Positions 16,417-23,368 of a stretch of 46,828 nt of DNA are shown here, in pieces. Position 1 is the first letter of the stretch. Every line of letters starts with the position of its first letter. The stretch is from Lysobacterales bacterium (GTDB taxonomy: Bacteria > Pseudomonadota > Gammaproteobacteria > Xanthomonadales > SZUA-5), in the NCBI GenBank assembly GCA_022844135.1, contig JALHMG010000011.1, positions 1 to 46,828 of the forward strand, written 5' to 3'. The notes beneath the pieces were generated by a model. It made no database searches. It saw only the letters and a list, made by a program, of their open reading frames with translations, and was not told where the DNA came from. The position numbers were made by a program, and so were the translations under genes.

Positions 16417-17658
16417 ATGTCTGCGTCTACTGGCCTGATCTTGAAGTTCACGAACCCCGCTTTGATGGCGCTCGCGGCGCCCGAAAGCGGGCGCGTCGAA
16501 TACGTCGACAGTGAAGAGTCCGGATTGCGTTTGCGCGTGTCCGCATCGGGCGCCAAGTCGTTTACCGTGTTGCGGCGCGTTAGCGGGAAGCTACAGCGCG
16601 TGACCCTGGGCGCATTCACGCGACCGGGCGACAAAGTGCCCCGCATGACCGTTGAAATGGCACGCAAGGCCAAGCGCAAGACCGACGGCGCCATCGCGAC
16701 GGGAATCGATCCCAACGCCGAGAAGAAGGCGAGCCGGGAACGCGGCAAAACGCTTTCCGCTGTCCTCGCCGACTACTTTCGCAGCAATACGTCGCTGAAA
16801 GAGCGCACCCGCAGCGACTATGAAAAAGTGCTTTCCGAGTTCTGCGCCGACTGGCTCGACACAGCGCTGACCGAAATCACGCGGGAATCGATAAAGCGGA
16901 GACATGCCAAGCACGGCGCAGAACGCAGCGAGGCACGCGCGAATAACGCCGTCCGCGTATTGCGCGCCCTCTTCTACTTTGCAGGCATTACGCCGAATCC
17001 GGCAGCGAACCCGAAGAAGAAGGGACCGGGCGGCGCGTTTCTGTTCGATGATCGCCGCAAGCGCACGCGAATCGCGCCGCGCGAAATGCCGGCATGGTGG
17101 GGCGCAGTCTCGGAGATGCAGGGCCGTCGAATCGACAGCGGCGCACGCGACGCATCGGACTTGCTCCGCTTGCTCCTACTTACCGGGTTGCGTGCTGGCG
17201 AGGCTTGCCGCCTGCGATGGGAACACGTCAACGTTGCCGAAGGCGTCATCACCATTACCGACACGAAGAACCGCGACGATCACGTCTTGCCGCTCGGATC
17301 GTTGCTGCGCGCGGTCATCGAACGGCGCCATCGAAATCGAGGTCGCGCGCAATTCGTCTTCTCGTTGAAGGGCGATCCCGCGGAGCCTTACTCCTACAAC
17401 ACTTTGCGCGGCTGGTTCGAAGTGGTTGCCGCCGAATCGGGCGTCAAGATTAGCGCCCACGACTGCCGGCGTACCTTTGCCAGCATCGCCGAATCGCTTG
17501 ATGTTTCCGCGTATGCGGTCAAGCGCCTTCTAAACCACCGCACCGGCCGCGCCGATGTGACTGACGGTTATGTTGTCGTTGACCCCGAGCGGTTACGCGG
17601 AGCAATGCAGCGCATAGAGGACGAAGTGATTCGGCAAGCGGGAGAAGTGCCGACATGA
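16417..17658 (+). CDS. int: tyrosine integrase (P4-like, DUF4102 arm-binding type)
   Basis: 413 residues. The N-terminal ~90 residues form the arm-DNA-binding region with SGLRLRVSASGAKSFTV and VTLGAF. A SAM-like core-binding domain spans about 110-205. The catalytic domain carries Arg259 (LLLLTGLRAGEACRL), a Lys in DTKNRDDHVLPL, His348/Arg351 (AHDCRRTFAS), His374 (LLNHRTG) and Tyr385 (DGYVV). It should insert and excise the element at the tRNA-Leu 3' end. Unusually it sits at the orphan-fragment end, reading inward, rather than next to the intact tRNA. The stop overlaps the next ATG as ATGA. Confidence 0.93.
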   Translation: MSASTGLILKFTNPALMALAAPESGRVEYVDSEESGLRLRVSASGAKSFTVLRRVSGKLQRVTLGAFTRPGDKVPRMTVEMARKAKRKTDGAIATGIDPNAEKKASRERGKTLSAVLADYFRSNTSLKERTRSDYEKVLSEFCADWLDTALTEITRESIKRRHAKHGAERSEARANNAVRVLRALFYFAGITPNPAANPKKKGPGGAFLFDDRRKRTRIAPREMPAWWGAVSEMQGRRIDSGARDASDLLRLLLLTGLRAGEACRLRWEHVNVAEGVITITDTKNRDDHVLPLGSLLRAVIERRHRNRGRAQFVFSLKGDPAEPYSYNTLRGWFEVVAAESGVKISAHDCRRTFASIAESLDVSAYAVKRLLNHRTGRADVTDGYVVVDPERLRGAMQRIEDEVIRQAGEVPT

Positions 17659-17803
17659 CACCGATCAACAGCGGCTCCAAAGCGCCGCACTGGAACATCT
17701 GCTGTCAGCGGTTGAGACGCCGCCGCTGGAGTGTTTGCACGCCATTCGAGCGCTACGCATACCGAGAGGCGCACGACTCGAAGAGCTGGAAAAGGTCGCG
17801 TGA
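17655..17803 (+). pseudogene. small ORF with apparent 2-bp slip
   Basis: ATG 17655 overlaps the integrase stop as ATGA, but its frame soon gives implausible Arg/Trp/Cys-rich sequence. The frame starting two bases later reads well (DQQRLQSAALEHLLSAVE, then LHAIRALRIPRGARLEELEKVA) and stops at 17801-17803, overlapping the next gene's GTG as GTGA. Removing one AC from the ACAC at 17658-17661 joins them into a 48-residue helical protein. This is either a real slip mutation or a sequence error. Confidence 0.4.
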
Positions 17804-18861
17804 GAAAGCGGTCGCCATTTGAGCGAACAGGGCCGGGCAATCCGGCCCGCGTGGCGCCCGAGCGTTGGGCCGATTGGCACTTCGGTGATTGGTGCCCAAT
17901 CCTTGGCAGCGTACCTGACGTCGATGGGATGACCGAAGCCGATCCAGCCGGTAAGGCGGCATCGATGATTCATCGACTGCGCGCCGACTTTTTCGGCCAA
18001 ACCCCACGAATGGCCTTCAGTGTGTCTGAAGCAAATCGACCACCCGACAAGAACATGTTGCTGGAGTCGGACTTAGACGCCCTTGAAGATATTGAAGTCC
18101 TAAAGCTTCGGGTCATCTACCGCGAGGCGAGTTCGATTGAGAAGCACACGACTTGGGCGTTGCCCCTTTGGCGGCAGACGCGGAGCGGACAGCAAGAGAT
18201 GTTACGCCTCGCAGAAGCATTCGCAGAGTGCGCAGACGGCCGCTTGAGCACGCCAATCGAGACCCTTGAGAGACTACTCGTCTCGGCAGTCGAGAGCGCG
18301 CTTGATTTCGCCATCAATTGCGCCAAGCACCACGAGAAAGAACCTCCGTTTGGGCGCAACGCTCCGCCGATTCACCACGTGCTAGCCGTGCTCGCCATCC
18401 AGGATTGCGCGAGCGCTCTCCAAGACTTCCTGGTCGAATGGAAAGATCAAGAGTTGGAGCGACGCTATCGCTATCTGCTGAATGCGCAGGCCCTCGACAA
18501 GCTCGCTCGCGACTACAAGGCTCGCGCTGATGCAATCGATGAGGCCAAGGCCGAGCCATCGCGTCGCGGACAAAAAAGCGCAGGTAAGCCGCGCCTGAAA
18601 CGTCGTACTCCGCTTCGTTTAGCGCTAGAGATTCTCGTTGCGCGAGGCATGACCAACGATAAGATTTTCGAGTACCTCGGTAACCCCGATTCGATCAGTG
18701 GAGATCATGACCTGCCGATAGAGGTTTGTGACCCCAATGCGTCAGTTCTCGCGGATCGAAAGTTGAACTGGTACCCACGAGGCGGCAATTCCGATAACCC
18801 GAAGTCAACGCCCGAAAAGACCATCCGAAATCTACTCTCGGAAATCAGAAATCCCGACTAA
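17800..18861 (+). CDS. unknown satellite protein downstream of integrase
   Basis: 353 residues from GTG 17800, coupled to the preceding small frame by a GTGA overlap. I recognise no family. Visible layout: an N-terminal region with WADWHFGDWCPILGS; a long helical middle (residues ~95-255) rich in Leu, Glu and Arg, with HHVLAVLAIQDCASALQDFL; a basic linker (RRGQKSAGKPRLKRR); and a C-terminal ~80 residues (LRLALEILVARGMTNDKIFEYLG) that could be a helix-turn-helix. The last part ends KSTPEKTIRNLLSEIRNPD. A regulatory or replication-linked role is possible but unproven. Its stop lies within a strong hairpin. Confidence 0.7.
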   Translation: MRKRSPFERTGPGNPARVAPERWADWHFGDWCPILGSVPDVDGMTEADPAGKAASMIHRLRADFFGQTPRMAFSVSEANRPPDKNMLLESDLDALEDIEVLKLRVIYREASSIEKHTTWALPLWRQTRSGQQEMLRLAEAFAECADGRLSTPIETLERLLVSAVESALDFAINCAKHHEKEPPFGRNAPPIHHVLAVLAIQDCASALQDFLVEWKDQELERRYRYLLNAQALDKLARDYKARADAIDEAKAEPSRRGQKSAGKPRLKRRTPLRLALEILVARGMTNDKIFEYLGNPDSISGDHDLPIEVCDPNASVLADRKLNWYPRGGNSDNPKSTPEKTIRNLLSEIRNPD

Positions 18862-18877
18862 GCCGCTTAGCCGGGAT
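18851..18877 (+). terminator. palindromic hairpin at the end of the unknown satellite gene
   Basis: ATCCCGACTAAGC (18851-18863) pairs with GCTTAGCCGGGAT (18865-18877) at 12 of 13 positions. It includes the stop codon TAA of the upstream gene. No T-run follows, so it could be an attenuator, an mRNA-stabilising hairpin or a protein-binding palindrome rather than a strict intrinsic terminator. Confidence 0.45.
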
Positions 18878-18963
18878 TGGCGTCTGGAAGATGCGCATCG
18901 GCCCGCCTAGATCGGGTCGGCGCTGACCAACTCCGGCAGCGTCACGATATCGGAGATTGGAGC

Positions 18964-19155
18964 ATGGTTAAGCTGATGAAGCCTTCCGAAGTCTCGGGTT
19001 TACTCAATGTTCAAGAATCTACCCTTGAAGCATGGCGGTGCCGAGGCGGTGGTCCTCCCCTGCCCTTCGTTAAGCTCGGCCGCGCGGTGCGCTACCGCGA
19101 GAGCGACGTCGCCAAACTGATCGAGCAAGGCTTGCGCGACCGTGAGGCCGCGTAA
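18964..19155 (+). CDS. AlpA/excisionase-like helix-turn-helix regulator
   Basis: 63 residues from ATG 18964 with GGAG eight bases upstream. Sequence MKPSEVSGLLNVQESTLEAWRCRGGGPPLPFVKLGRAVRYRESDV is the winged-helix MerR-like fold of AlpA/Xis proteins (HTH_17): the helix-turn-helix, the short wing with FVKLGRAVRY, then a helix. In P4-like elements and PICIs, AlpA activates the integrase or the lytic programme; Xis directs excision. Start of a tightly coupled run: TAATG overlap with the next small ORF. Confidence 0.88.
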   Translation: MVKLMKPSEVSGLLNVQESTLEAWRCRGGGPPLPFVKLGRAVRYRESDVAKLIEQGLRDREAA

Positions 19156-19277
19156 TGACCGCCAATCCACATGCCGCGCTCATCCGTGCGCTCGCCCAGC
19201 TGCATGGCGCACCACGCGAATTCGGCGCGGCAGTGCTGGCGCTCGCGAGAGAGGGAGCGCCACCCTATGCCGCTTGA
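19155..19277 (+). CDS. small satellite protein (40 aa)
   Basis: ATG 19155 overlaps the AlpA-like stop (TAATG), and its own stop lies 11 bases inside the following initiator gene. The peptide MTANPHAALIRALAQLHGAP then REFGAAVLALAREGAPPYAA is helical with good codon usage. The double overlap argues that it is translated. Family unknown. It could be a coupling peptide or a small regulator. Confidence 0.5.
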   Translation: MTANPHAALIRALAQLHGAPREFGAAVLALAREGAPPYAA

Positions 19278-20139
19278 CTCGCCGCCGTCCGGTCTACTGG
19301 TGCGGTGGAAATTGGCAACTCAGGCCGCCGCAGACCCGCGACTATCGCGGGTCGACTTGGCCGCGCTTCTCGTCATTCTCGATCACATGAACAACGCGAG
19401 TGGTGAGGCGTGGCCATCGGCGGAAACGGTCGCAGCAAAGACCGGAGCCAGCGTTCGTTCGGTGATTCGTTCTCGCCTCCGACTCGTCGCTCTCGGGTAT
19501 CTGATCGAGACCGCCGAACGTGGCAAACCGAACCGCTATCGGATCGGAACCCCTGACGCCTATGTCACCCCTGACACGGTTGTCGCCCCTGACGCACATG
19601 TCATCCAACCCCTGACACCCGTGTCACCCACCCCTGACATGGGTGTCACTAGACCCCTGACGCCGGTGTCAGCCGAACCTGCTTATAGAACCAACTTAAA
19701 GAACCAACCTAAGGAACCAACCAAAAAGAAACGCGCGCGAGATACGCGCTCGGTTGTTGGTGATTCCGTTTCTGAACTCGTTGATCTCGAATTGCCTTCG
19801 AAGCTGAAGCGCGAAGTCTGGCAAGCGTACGTCGAACATCGCCATCGAATGGGCAAAAAGAAAAGGCTCACGAAATCGTCGGCGCTCGTGTGCATCGAAC
19901 TCCTTCGCAAATGGGCACACCAGGGATACGACCCAAACGAGATTGCGCTCACGTCAATCGCCAACGGATGGCAGGGACTGTTCGAACCGAGCAAGCCGCC
20001 GGTGCAATCGCTCGCAGATAAGGTGCGCCGGGCAGCCGAAGATTTTGCCGATTACCAATTCGGTAGCGCGCCAACGGTTGATGCCAAAACAGCAGCGACG
20101 CTTAACGAACGCGCAGCGCGCAGGTTGGGTGACCTATGA
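19267..20139 (+). CDS. replication initiator, lambda-O-like, with helix-turn-helix N-terminus
   Basis: 290 residues from ATG 19267. The N-terminal ~100 residues are a HTH_36-type winged helix: RVDLAALLVILDHMNNASGEAWPSAETVAAKTGASVRSV and LVALGYLIETAERGKPNRYRI. Residues ~95-135 are a Pro/Thr/Val repeat (TPDAYV, TPDTVV, APDAHV) dictated by DNA iterons in the gene. A basic segment follows (KKKRARD), then a C-terminal domain with LPSKLKREVWQAYVEHRHRMGKKKR and GYDPNEIALTSIANGWQGLF. This is the O-protein plan: DNA-binding head, origin in the linker, loader-binding tail. It couples to the DnaC-like gene by an ATGA overlap. Confidence 0.82.
   Translation: MPLDSPPSGLLVRWKLATQAAADPRLSRVDLAALLVILDHMNNASGEAWPSAETVAAKTGASVRSVIRSRLRLVALGYLIETAERGKPNRYRIGTPDAYVTPDTVVAPDAHVIQPLTPVSPTPDMGVTRPLTPVSAEPAYRTNLKNQPKEPTKKKRARDTRSVVGDSVSELVDLELPSKLKREVWQAYVEHRHRMGKKKRLTKSSALVCIELLRKWAHQGYDPNEIALTSIANGWQGLFEPSKPPVQSLADKVRRAAEDFADYQFGSAPTVDAKTAATLNERAARRLGDL
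19550..19671. repeat. six 18-bp palindromic iterons, candidate replication origin
   Basis: Copies start at 19550, 19568, 19586, 19609, 19631 and 19654. All are 18 bp and close to CCCCTGACRYNNNTGTCA. TGAC and its mate GTCA form a dyad in five copies; copy 2 ends GTCG. The first three are directly abutted and the last three are spaced by 4-5 bases. They lie within the initiator gene, as the O-binding iterons of phage lambda lie within gene O. Confidence 0.85.
19688..19726. repeat. three 13-bp A-rich repeats, candidate DNA-unwinding element
   Basis: GAACCAAC starts at 19688, 19701 and 19714, giving three consecutive 13-mers of the form GAACCAACNNAAN. They begin 16 bases after the last iteron and lead into an A-rich stretch (CCAAAAAGAAA). 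Position and period recall the 13-mers of oriC and the A/T-rich side of lambda ori. Confidence 0.7.
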
Positions 20140-20990
20140 ACGACGACGACCACATCGAGCGCATGTTCGGTACGTCGGGTTCGCCATCGAATCAACGCGC
20201 CACCAAGTACACCTGCGCGCGTCACGGCGAGTACGAACCCAACCAGCGCAACTGGCACGACCGCGACGTGTGCCCGCAATGCATCGCCGACGGTGAAGCG
20301 ATCAAGGCACCATGGAAAGCCGCATGGGCCGAATACAGCCGATGGCAGCATGCGCAAATTCCTGAGCACTTTCGCAACCGACGTCTAGGGAACTACCGAC
20401 CCCATACCGAAAACGCGCGCCAAGCCCTAGCCGCTTCGCGTGAGCTGGTATCCAAGCGCATCCGCGCGCTCGCACTCATCGGCGATGTTGGCACCGGCAA
20501 AACGCATCTATCCGTCGGCATCCTCGCGGCGGCAATCCGCGAGGGTAGCTCAGGGCTTTGGGTGCATGTGCCAACGCTATTGCGCGAATGGCGCGCGACG
20601 TTCAGCAAAGGCAGTGAGCAAAGCGAGGAGCAAATCCTGCAGAGGCTCCAACATGCCCAAGTGCTTGTGCTCGACGAGTGCGGTGCCACAAGCCGCACCG
20701 AGTGGGAACTCAACGCGATTTCGATGCTTATCGACGAGCGCTATCGAAACGGTGGAGCCATCGTCATCACCGGCAACCTGCCGCACTTGGCCGCAGGCAT
20801 CGGCGAACGCGGAGCGGATCGCATCGACGAGATGGGCGTAACGCTGGCGCTGACCGGCGCGAGCTATCGAACGCGCGCCGTCGATGATCCGGGTTTGAAG
20901 GTCGACGACGACTTCATAAAGCCGCCAACGCGGATCAGGTGGACGGTATGTGAAGCGGGCATTGACAGGGTGGAGGCACGCGAATGGTGA
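20136..20990 (+). CDS. DnaC/IstB-like AAA+ helicase loader
   Basis: 284 residues; ATG 20136 overlaps the initiator stop (ATGA). The N-terminus has a zinc-finger-like set CARHGEY and CPQC. The AAA+ domain has Walker A GDVGTGKTH at residues 116-124 and Walker B VLVLDECG with Asp180/Glu181. Sensor-1-like ITGN and a C-terminal GASYR segment (sensor-2 Arg) follow. DnaC-type loaders place the replicative helicase on single strands opened at the origin. Together with the O-like initiator it forms a replication module that would recruit host DnaB. Confidence 0.9.
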   Translation: MNDDDHIERMFGTSGSPSNQRATKYTCARHGEYEPNQRNWHDRDVCPQCIADGEAIKAPWKAAWAEYSRWQHAQIPEHFRNRRLGNYRPHTENARQALAASRELVSKRIRALALIGDVGTGKTHLSVGILAAAIREGSSGLWVHVPTLLREWRATFSKGSEQSEEQILQRLQHAQVLVLDECGATSRTEWELNAISMLIDERYRNGGAIVITGNLPHLAAGIGERGADRIDEMGVTLALTGASYRTRAVDDPGLKVDDDFIKPPTRIRWTVCEAGIDRVEAREW

Positions 20991-21328
20991 ACCCTGGGTC
21001 CCATTCATGGGCTATTGCAAGCGGGTCAATACATCGCTTCGCTCGATCAGCGACAGGCGCGCGCCGATTTCCTACCTGGGACGGACATTACCAAGGGCTT
21101 TGGCCCTGGTTGCGTCTTGCGCTCCGCAACCCGCAACGAAACGAACGCACCGGAGGGACCCAGGCGCTCACTCAAGCGTGGGTCCCTCCAGGCGACCACG
21201 CGAGCGCCACGGGGCAGAGCACGCGGTATTCGACAGTTTTTCAGTAGCCCGAGGACGCAGCAACAGATGGGCGTAATTGGCTTAGGTAAGCGGAAAACGA
21301 CCTGTAAACACTGTAGCGAGGCGAGCGT
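20991..21328. other. 338-bp non-coding gap with strong inverted repeat
   Basis: No reading frame is convincing. The main feature is a perfect 11-bp inverted repeat, GGAGGGACCCA (21152-21162) and TGGGTCCCTCC (21179-21189), with a 16-base loop. A third TGGGTCCC sits at 20995-21002. It lies just upstream of the terminase-small-like gene, so it is a candidate packaging (cos/pac) site or operator. No T-run supports a terminator. Confidence 0.5.
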
Positions 21329-21802
21329 ATGCGTGACCTGACTTTCAGCATCAGCGAGATTGCCCGAGCAACGAAAACGGCGCGCGATACCGTCTCGCGC
21401 AAGCTGGCGGAATCCGGCGCCGAGCCTGCCGGCCAGCGGGGCGGATACCCGGTCTACGACTTGACGGCCATCGTTGCAGCTTTCAACGTGCGCGCCGTCA
21501 AGAACGATCCGGCACGAATGAACCCCTATGAACTGCGCGCCTTCTACGCTGCCGAACGGGATCGGCTAAAGCTCGGCATCGAGGCCGGCGAGCTAATGAC
21601 GCGCGCGAGCGTCGCCGACGTGCTCGGTCGCCTTGCTGGGCCGATGGTGCGCGAACTGGATACGGTTTCGGATCGCTTGGAGCGCGATAAGCGCGTCGGC
21701 GGCGATGTGGTCGAGTATGTTCGCGGCGTGATGCGCGCCACGCGTGAGCGATTGGTTTCGGTGATCGACGGTGTTTGCACGCGCTCAGGCCCGGCGCCAT
21801 GA
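21329..21802 (+). CDS. phage terminase small subunit-like protein (Nu1/DUF1441 type)
   Basis: 157 residues with GAGG 7 bases before ATG 21329. The N-terminal helix-turn-helix reads FSISEIARATKTARDTVSRKLAESG, followed by the wing-like QRGGYPVYDLTAIVAAFN. Then come a MNPYELRAFYAAERDRLKL segment, typical of DUF1441/Nu1-like proteins, and a helical tail (LGRLAGPMVRELDTVSDRLERD). In phages this protein selects DNA for packaging. In satellites a private small subunit redirects the helper's terminase. No large subunit is nearby. A plain regulator is the alternative reading. Confidence 0.7.
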   Translation: MRDLTFSISEIARATKTARDTVSRKLAESGAEPAGQRGGYPVYDLTAIVAAFNVRAVKNDPARMNPYELRAFYAAERDRLKLGIEAGELMTRASVADVLGRLAGPMVRELDTVSDRLERDKRVGGDVVEYVRGVMRATRERLVSVIDGVCTRSGPAP

Positions 21803-21862
21803 GCGCCGTCGATGGAATGGAACGACCTATCGTTCACTAGCAATCTGCCGCCGTGCCGCCGT

Positions 21863-22423
21863 CTAGTTCTTTTCGGGTTCACCTTCGACTTGTTGCGGCT
21901 CCGGCTCTTGCTTCGACTCGCGCGCCTTTCGAGCCGCTTCGATTTCCGATTCCTTGGAGCTGATCGCCTCTTGGCATTCCGCGCGTACCGCCGCCAATTC
22001 TTGCGCTTCTGCAGATGCCAACGCTCCGCGCTCCGCCATCAAGCCCGCAATCTGCTGCCTTAGCCCTGCTTCCCAGGTTGCGCCCGCTAGGTTGTTATTG
22101 GCGCGTGAGGCCTCGGCTTCTAGTCGGGCAATCTCGCCGCCTATCCTGCCGCGTTGCGCGTTGTACCGCGAATTGATCGATGCAATTCGATTGTCGCAAT
22201 TGCGGCGAACCGAGTTGAGTTGCGCAAACTCGCTTTGCGACTCGACCGAACCGCCGCTGCCGGTCTTGAGTGATCGAGACGTATCGACTTGCTCGACCTT
22301 AGCGGGATCATCAGCGCATGGGCGCTGCGAGAACACAGTAACCCCGTTCTCCCCTTGGCACTTGAAGACCGACTGTCCGAACGCCAGCGATGGCAGCAAG
22401 AGGAACATAGCAATCGGGTTCAT
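21863..22423 (-). CDS. secreted DUF4124 protein with coiled coil (satellite cargo)
   Basis: 186 residues. Signal peptide MNPIAMFLLLPSLAFGQS, then a short DUF4124-like segment (VFKCQGENGVTVFSQRPC) with a likely disulphide pair. A long helical coiled-coil region (residues ~60-165; REN-type heptads with IARLEAEASRANNN and LAAVRAECQEAISSKESEIEAARKARE) and a Glu/Pro/Gln-rich tail follow. Periplasmic location expected. Similar proteins are common in chromosomes of this order, so it was probably captured from a host. It faces the phage-like gene. Function unknown. Confidence 0.72.
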   Translation of the reverse strand: MNPIAMFLLLPSLAFGQSVFKCQGENGVTVFSQRPCADDPAKVEQVDTSRSLKTGSGGSVESQSEFAQLNSVRRNCDNRIASINSRYNAQRGRIGGEIARLEAEASRANNNLAGATWEAGLRQQIAGLMAERGALASAEAQELAAVRAECQEAISSKESEIEAARKARESKQEPEPQQVEGEPEKN

Positions 22424-22571
22424 GTTTTCGGCTCAGGCTAGGCGCTGTCACCCGAGGATACGTCGGGGCACCCGTGACCGCGAGACGCTAACGGGGCAAT
22501 GCCAGCTTGGTCAGAATTTGCGAGATTCTTAAGCTGTCACTTCCCGCTCTGCCGAGCTTAGAAATCCTGGA

Positions 22572-23147
22572 TCACGGAAAGCCGTCTAGCAATGTCTTTT
22601 GAAGTTCTTCAAGGTCTGACTGGCGAAGAACTATCATTCCACGCAGTTGCATTGCAAAGCCGGCCAAGCCCTTGAACCACCGCAGGAGATTCAACTGGTA
22701 GTCGAGCGTCCGCACCTTTGAGTCAGCGAAGTGGGCAGTAACAAGCTCGCGTCCGCCATGTGTCAATGCATGGGCGGTTTTCACGCTGTCGTAGAAGTCT
22801 CCGAAGGGCCCCGGTAACGTGCCCAACTTTTCCGCGATCTTTGCCCTCAGTTCGCTGAAGTTCGGGACCGCCCCCGTTCTGAAATCGGCTACCGCGTCGT
22901 GATCGTTGTGCAGCCAGATGGCGCGCTGCAAGCACTCAAAAGTTGGACGTATAAGTGTCAAAGCACCACCAACGTAGCCCTCTCTCATGGCGAGCAGTGC
23001 CGTGAAGTGAAGCTCGCACACCTGCGCGCAGAGTCCTTCGCAATCCTCATTACCGTTGGGGAGGCTCGAAGATCGCCGCCGGAGAATCTCCAAAGCACGA
23101 TTTGCCCACTCTCCTTGCCTATCAACTTCGGCAACTATTTCCTTCAC
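22572..23147 (-). CDS. unknown helical protein near the right end (satellite cargo)
   Basis: 191 residues from GTG 23147, which has GAGG five bases upstream; TTG 23189 in the same frame is possible. All-helical soluble sequence: CAQVCELHFTALLAMREGYVGGALTLIRPTFECLQRAIWLHNDHD, a charged middle, then SVKTAHALTHGG and HFADSKVRTLDYQLNLLRWFKGLAGFAMQL. The R-P-x-x-E-x-x-R-A-x-W pattern recalls DUF5677/DUF6988-like proteins found in accessory regions. No catalytic function is evident. Its place as the last gene before attR is where satellites carry defence or superinfection genes, so a defence role is a reasonable guess only. Confidence 0.65.
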   Translation of the reverse strand: MKEIVAEVDRQGEWANRALEILRRRSSSLPNGNEDCEGLCAQVCELHFTALLAMREGYVGGALTLIRPTFECLQRAIWLHNDHDAVADFRTGAVPNFSELRAKIAEKLGTLPGPFGDFYDSVKTAHALTHGGRELVTAHFADSKVRTLDYQLNLLRWFKGLAGFAMQLRGMIVLRQSDLEELQKTLLDGFP

Positions 23148-23242
23148 AACTGCCTCTTTGAAGGTTGCCGGGGTTACGGCGCAGCGCAAGGTCCCAGAAA
23201 CATAAAAGCCCAGCAGGTGCCGGGCTTCTTCTCGTCGAACCT

Positions 23243-23261
23243 GTTACCCCTGTGTTACCCC
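23243..23261 (+). promoter_or_regulatory. right integrase arm-type site candidates (GTTACCCC x2)
   Basis: GTTACCCC occurs at 23243-23250 and 23254-23261, 11 bp apart, preceded by GAACCT exactly as at the left end (16370-16394). CTGACCGG also recurs at both ends (16354-16361 and 23284-23291). Symmetric copies at both termini are expected for integrase arm sites. Confidence 0.55.
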
Positions 23262-23306
23262 GACTTTGCGAACTGGTCAATTTCTGACCGGACGATTGCG
23301 CTAAGT

Positions 23307-23368
23307 CATTGGTGCCGAAGGTGGGACTCGAACCCACACGCTTTTAAGGGCGGCGGATTTTGAGTCCG
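23307..23368 (-). repeat. right attachment site within tRNA-Leu(CAA)
   Basis: The 62-bp direct repeat of 16196-16257. It covers the 3' part of the intact tRNA gene, so integration restores a complete tRNA here. Confidence 0.93.

Larger units (their letters stand above)
16196..23368 (+). mobile_element. 7.2-kb integrated phage-satellite-like element in tRNA-Leu(CAA)
   Basis: The element is bounded by a 62-bp direct repeat (16196-16257 and 23307-23368) formed by the 3' part of tRNA-Leu(CAA). The right copy is inside the intact tRNA gene and the left copy is an orphan 3' fragment. Gene order: P4-type integrase, small broken ORF, unknown protein, AlpA-like regulator, small ORF, O-like initiator with embedded origin, DnaC-like loader, Nu1/DUF1441-like protein, then two reverse-strand cargo genes. 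There is no capsid, portal, tail, holin or large terminase gene, and no conjugation gene. Size and content match phage-inducible chromosomal islands better than complete prophages or ICEs. Satellite status is inference. Confidence 0.85.

Noticed and set aside
20984-21247. 87-codon frame between the DnaC-like and terminase-like genes
   Set aside because: Composition is poor, the three overlapping frames are equally open, and the 11-bp inverted repeat lies in the middle. No frame has a credible start.
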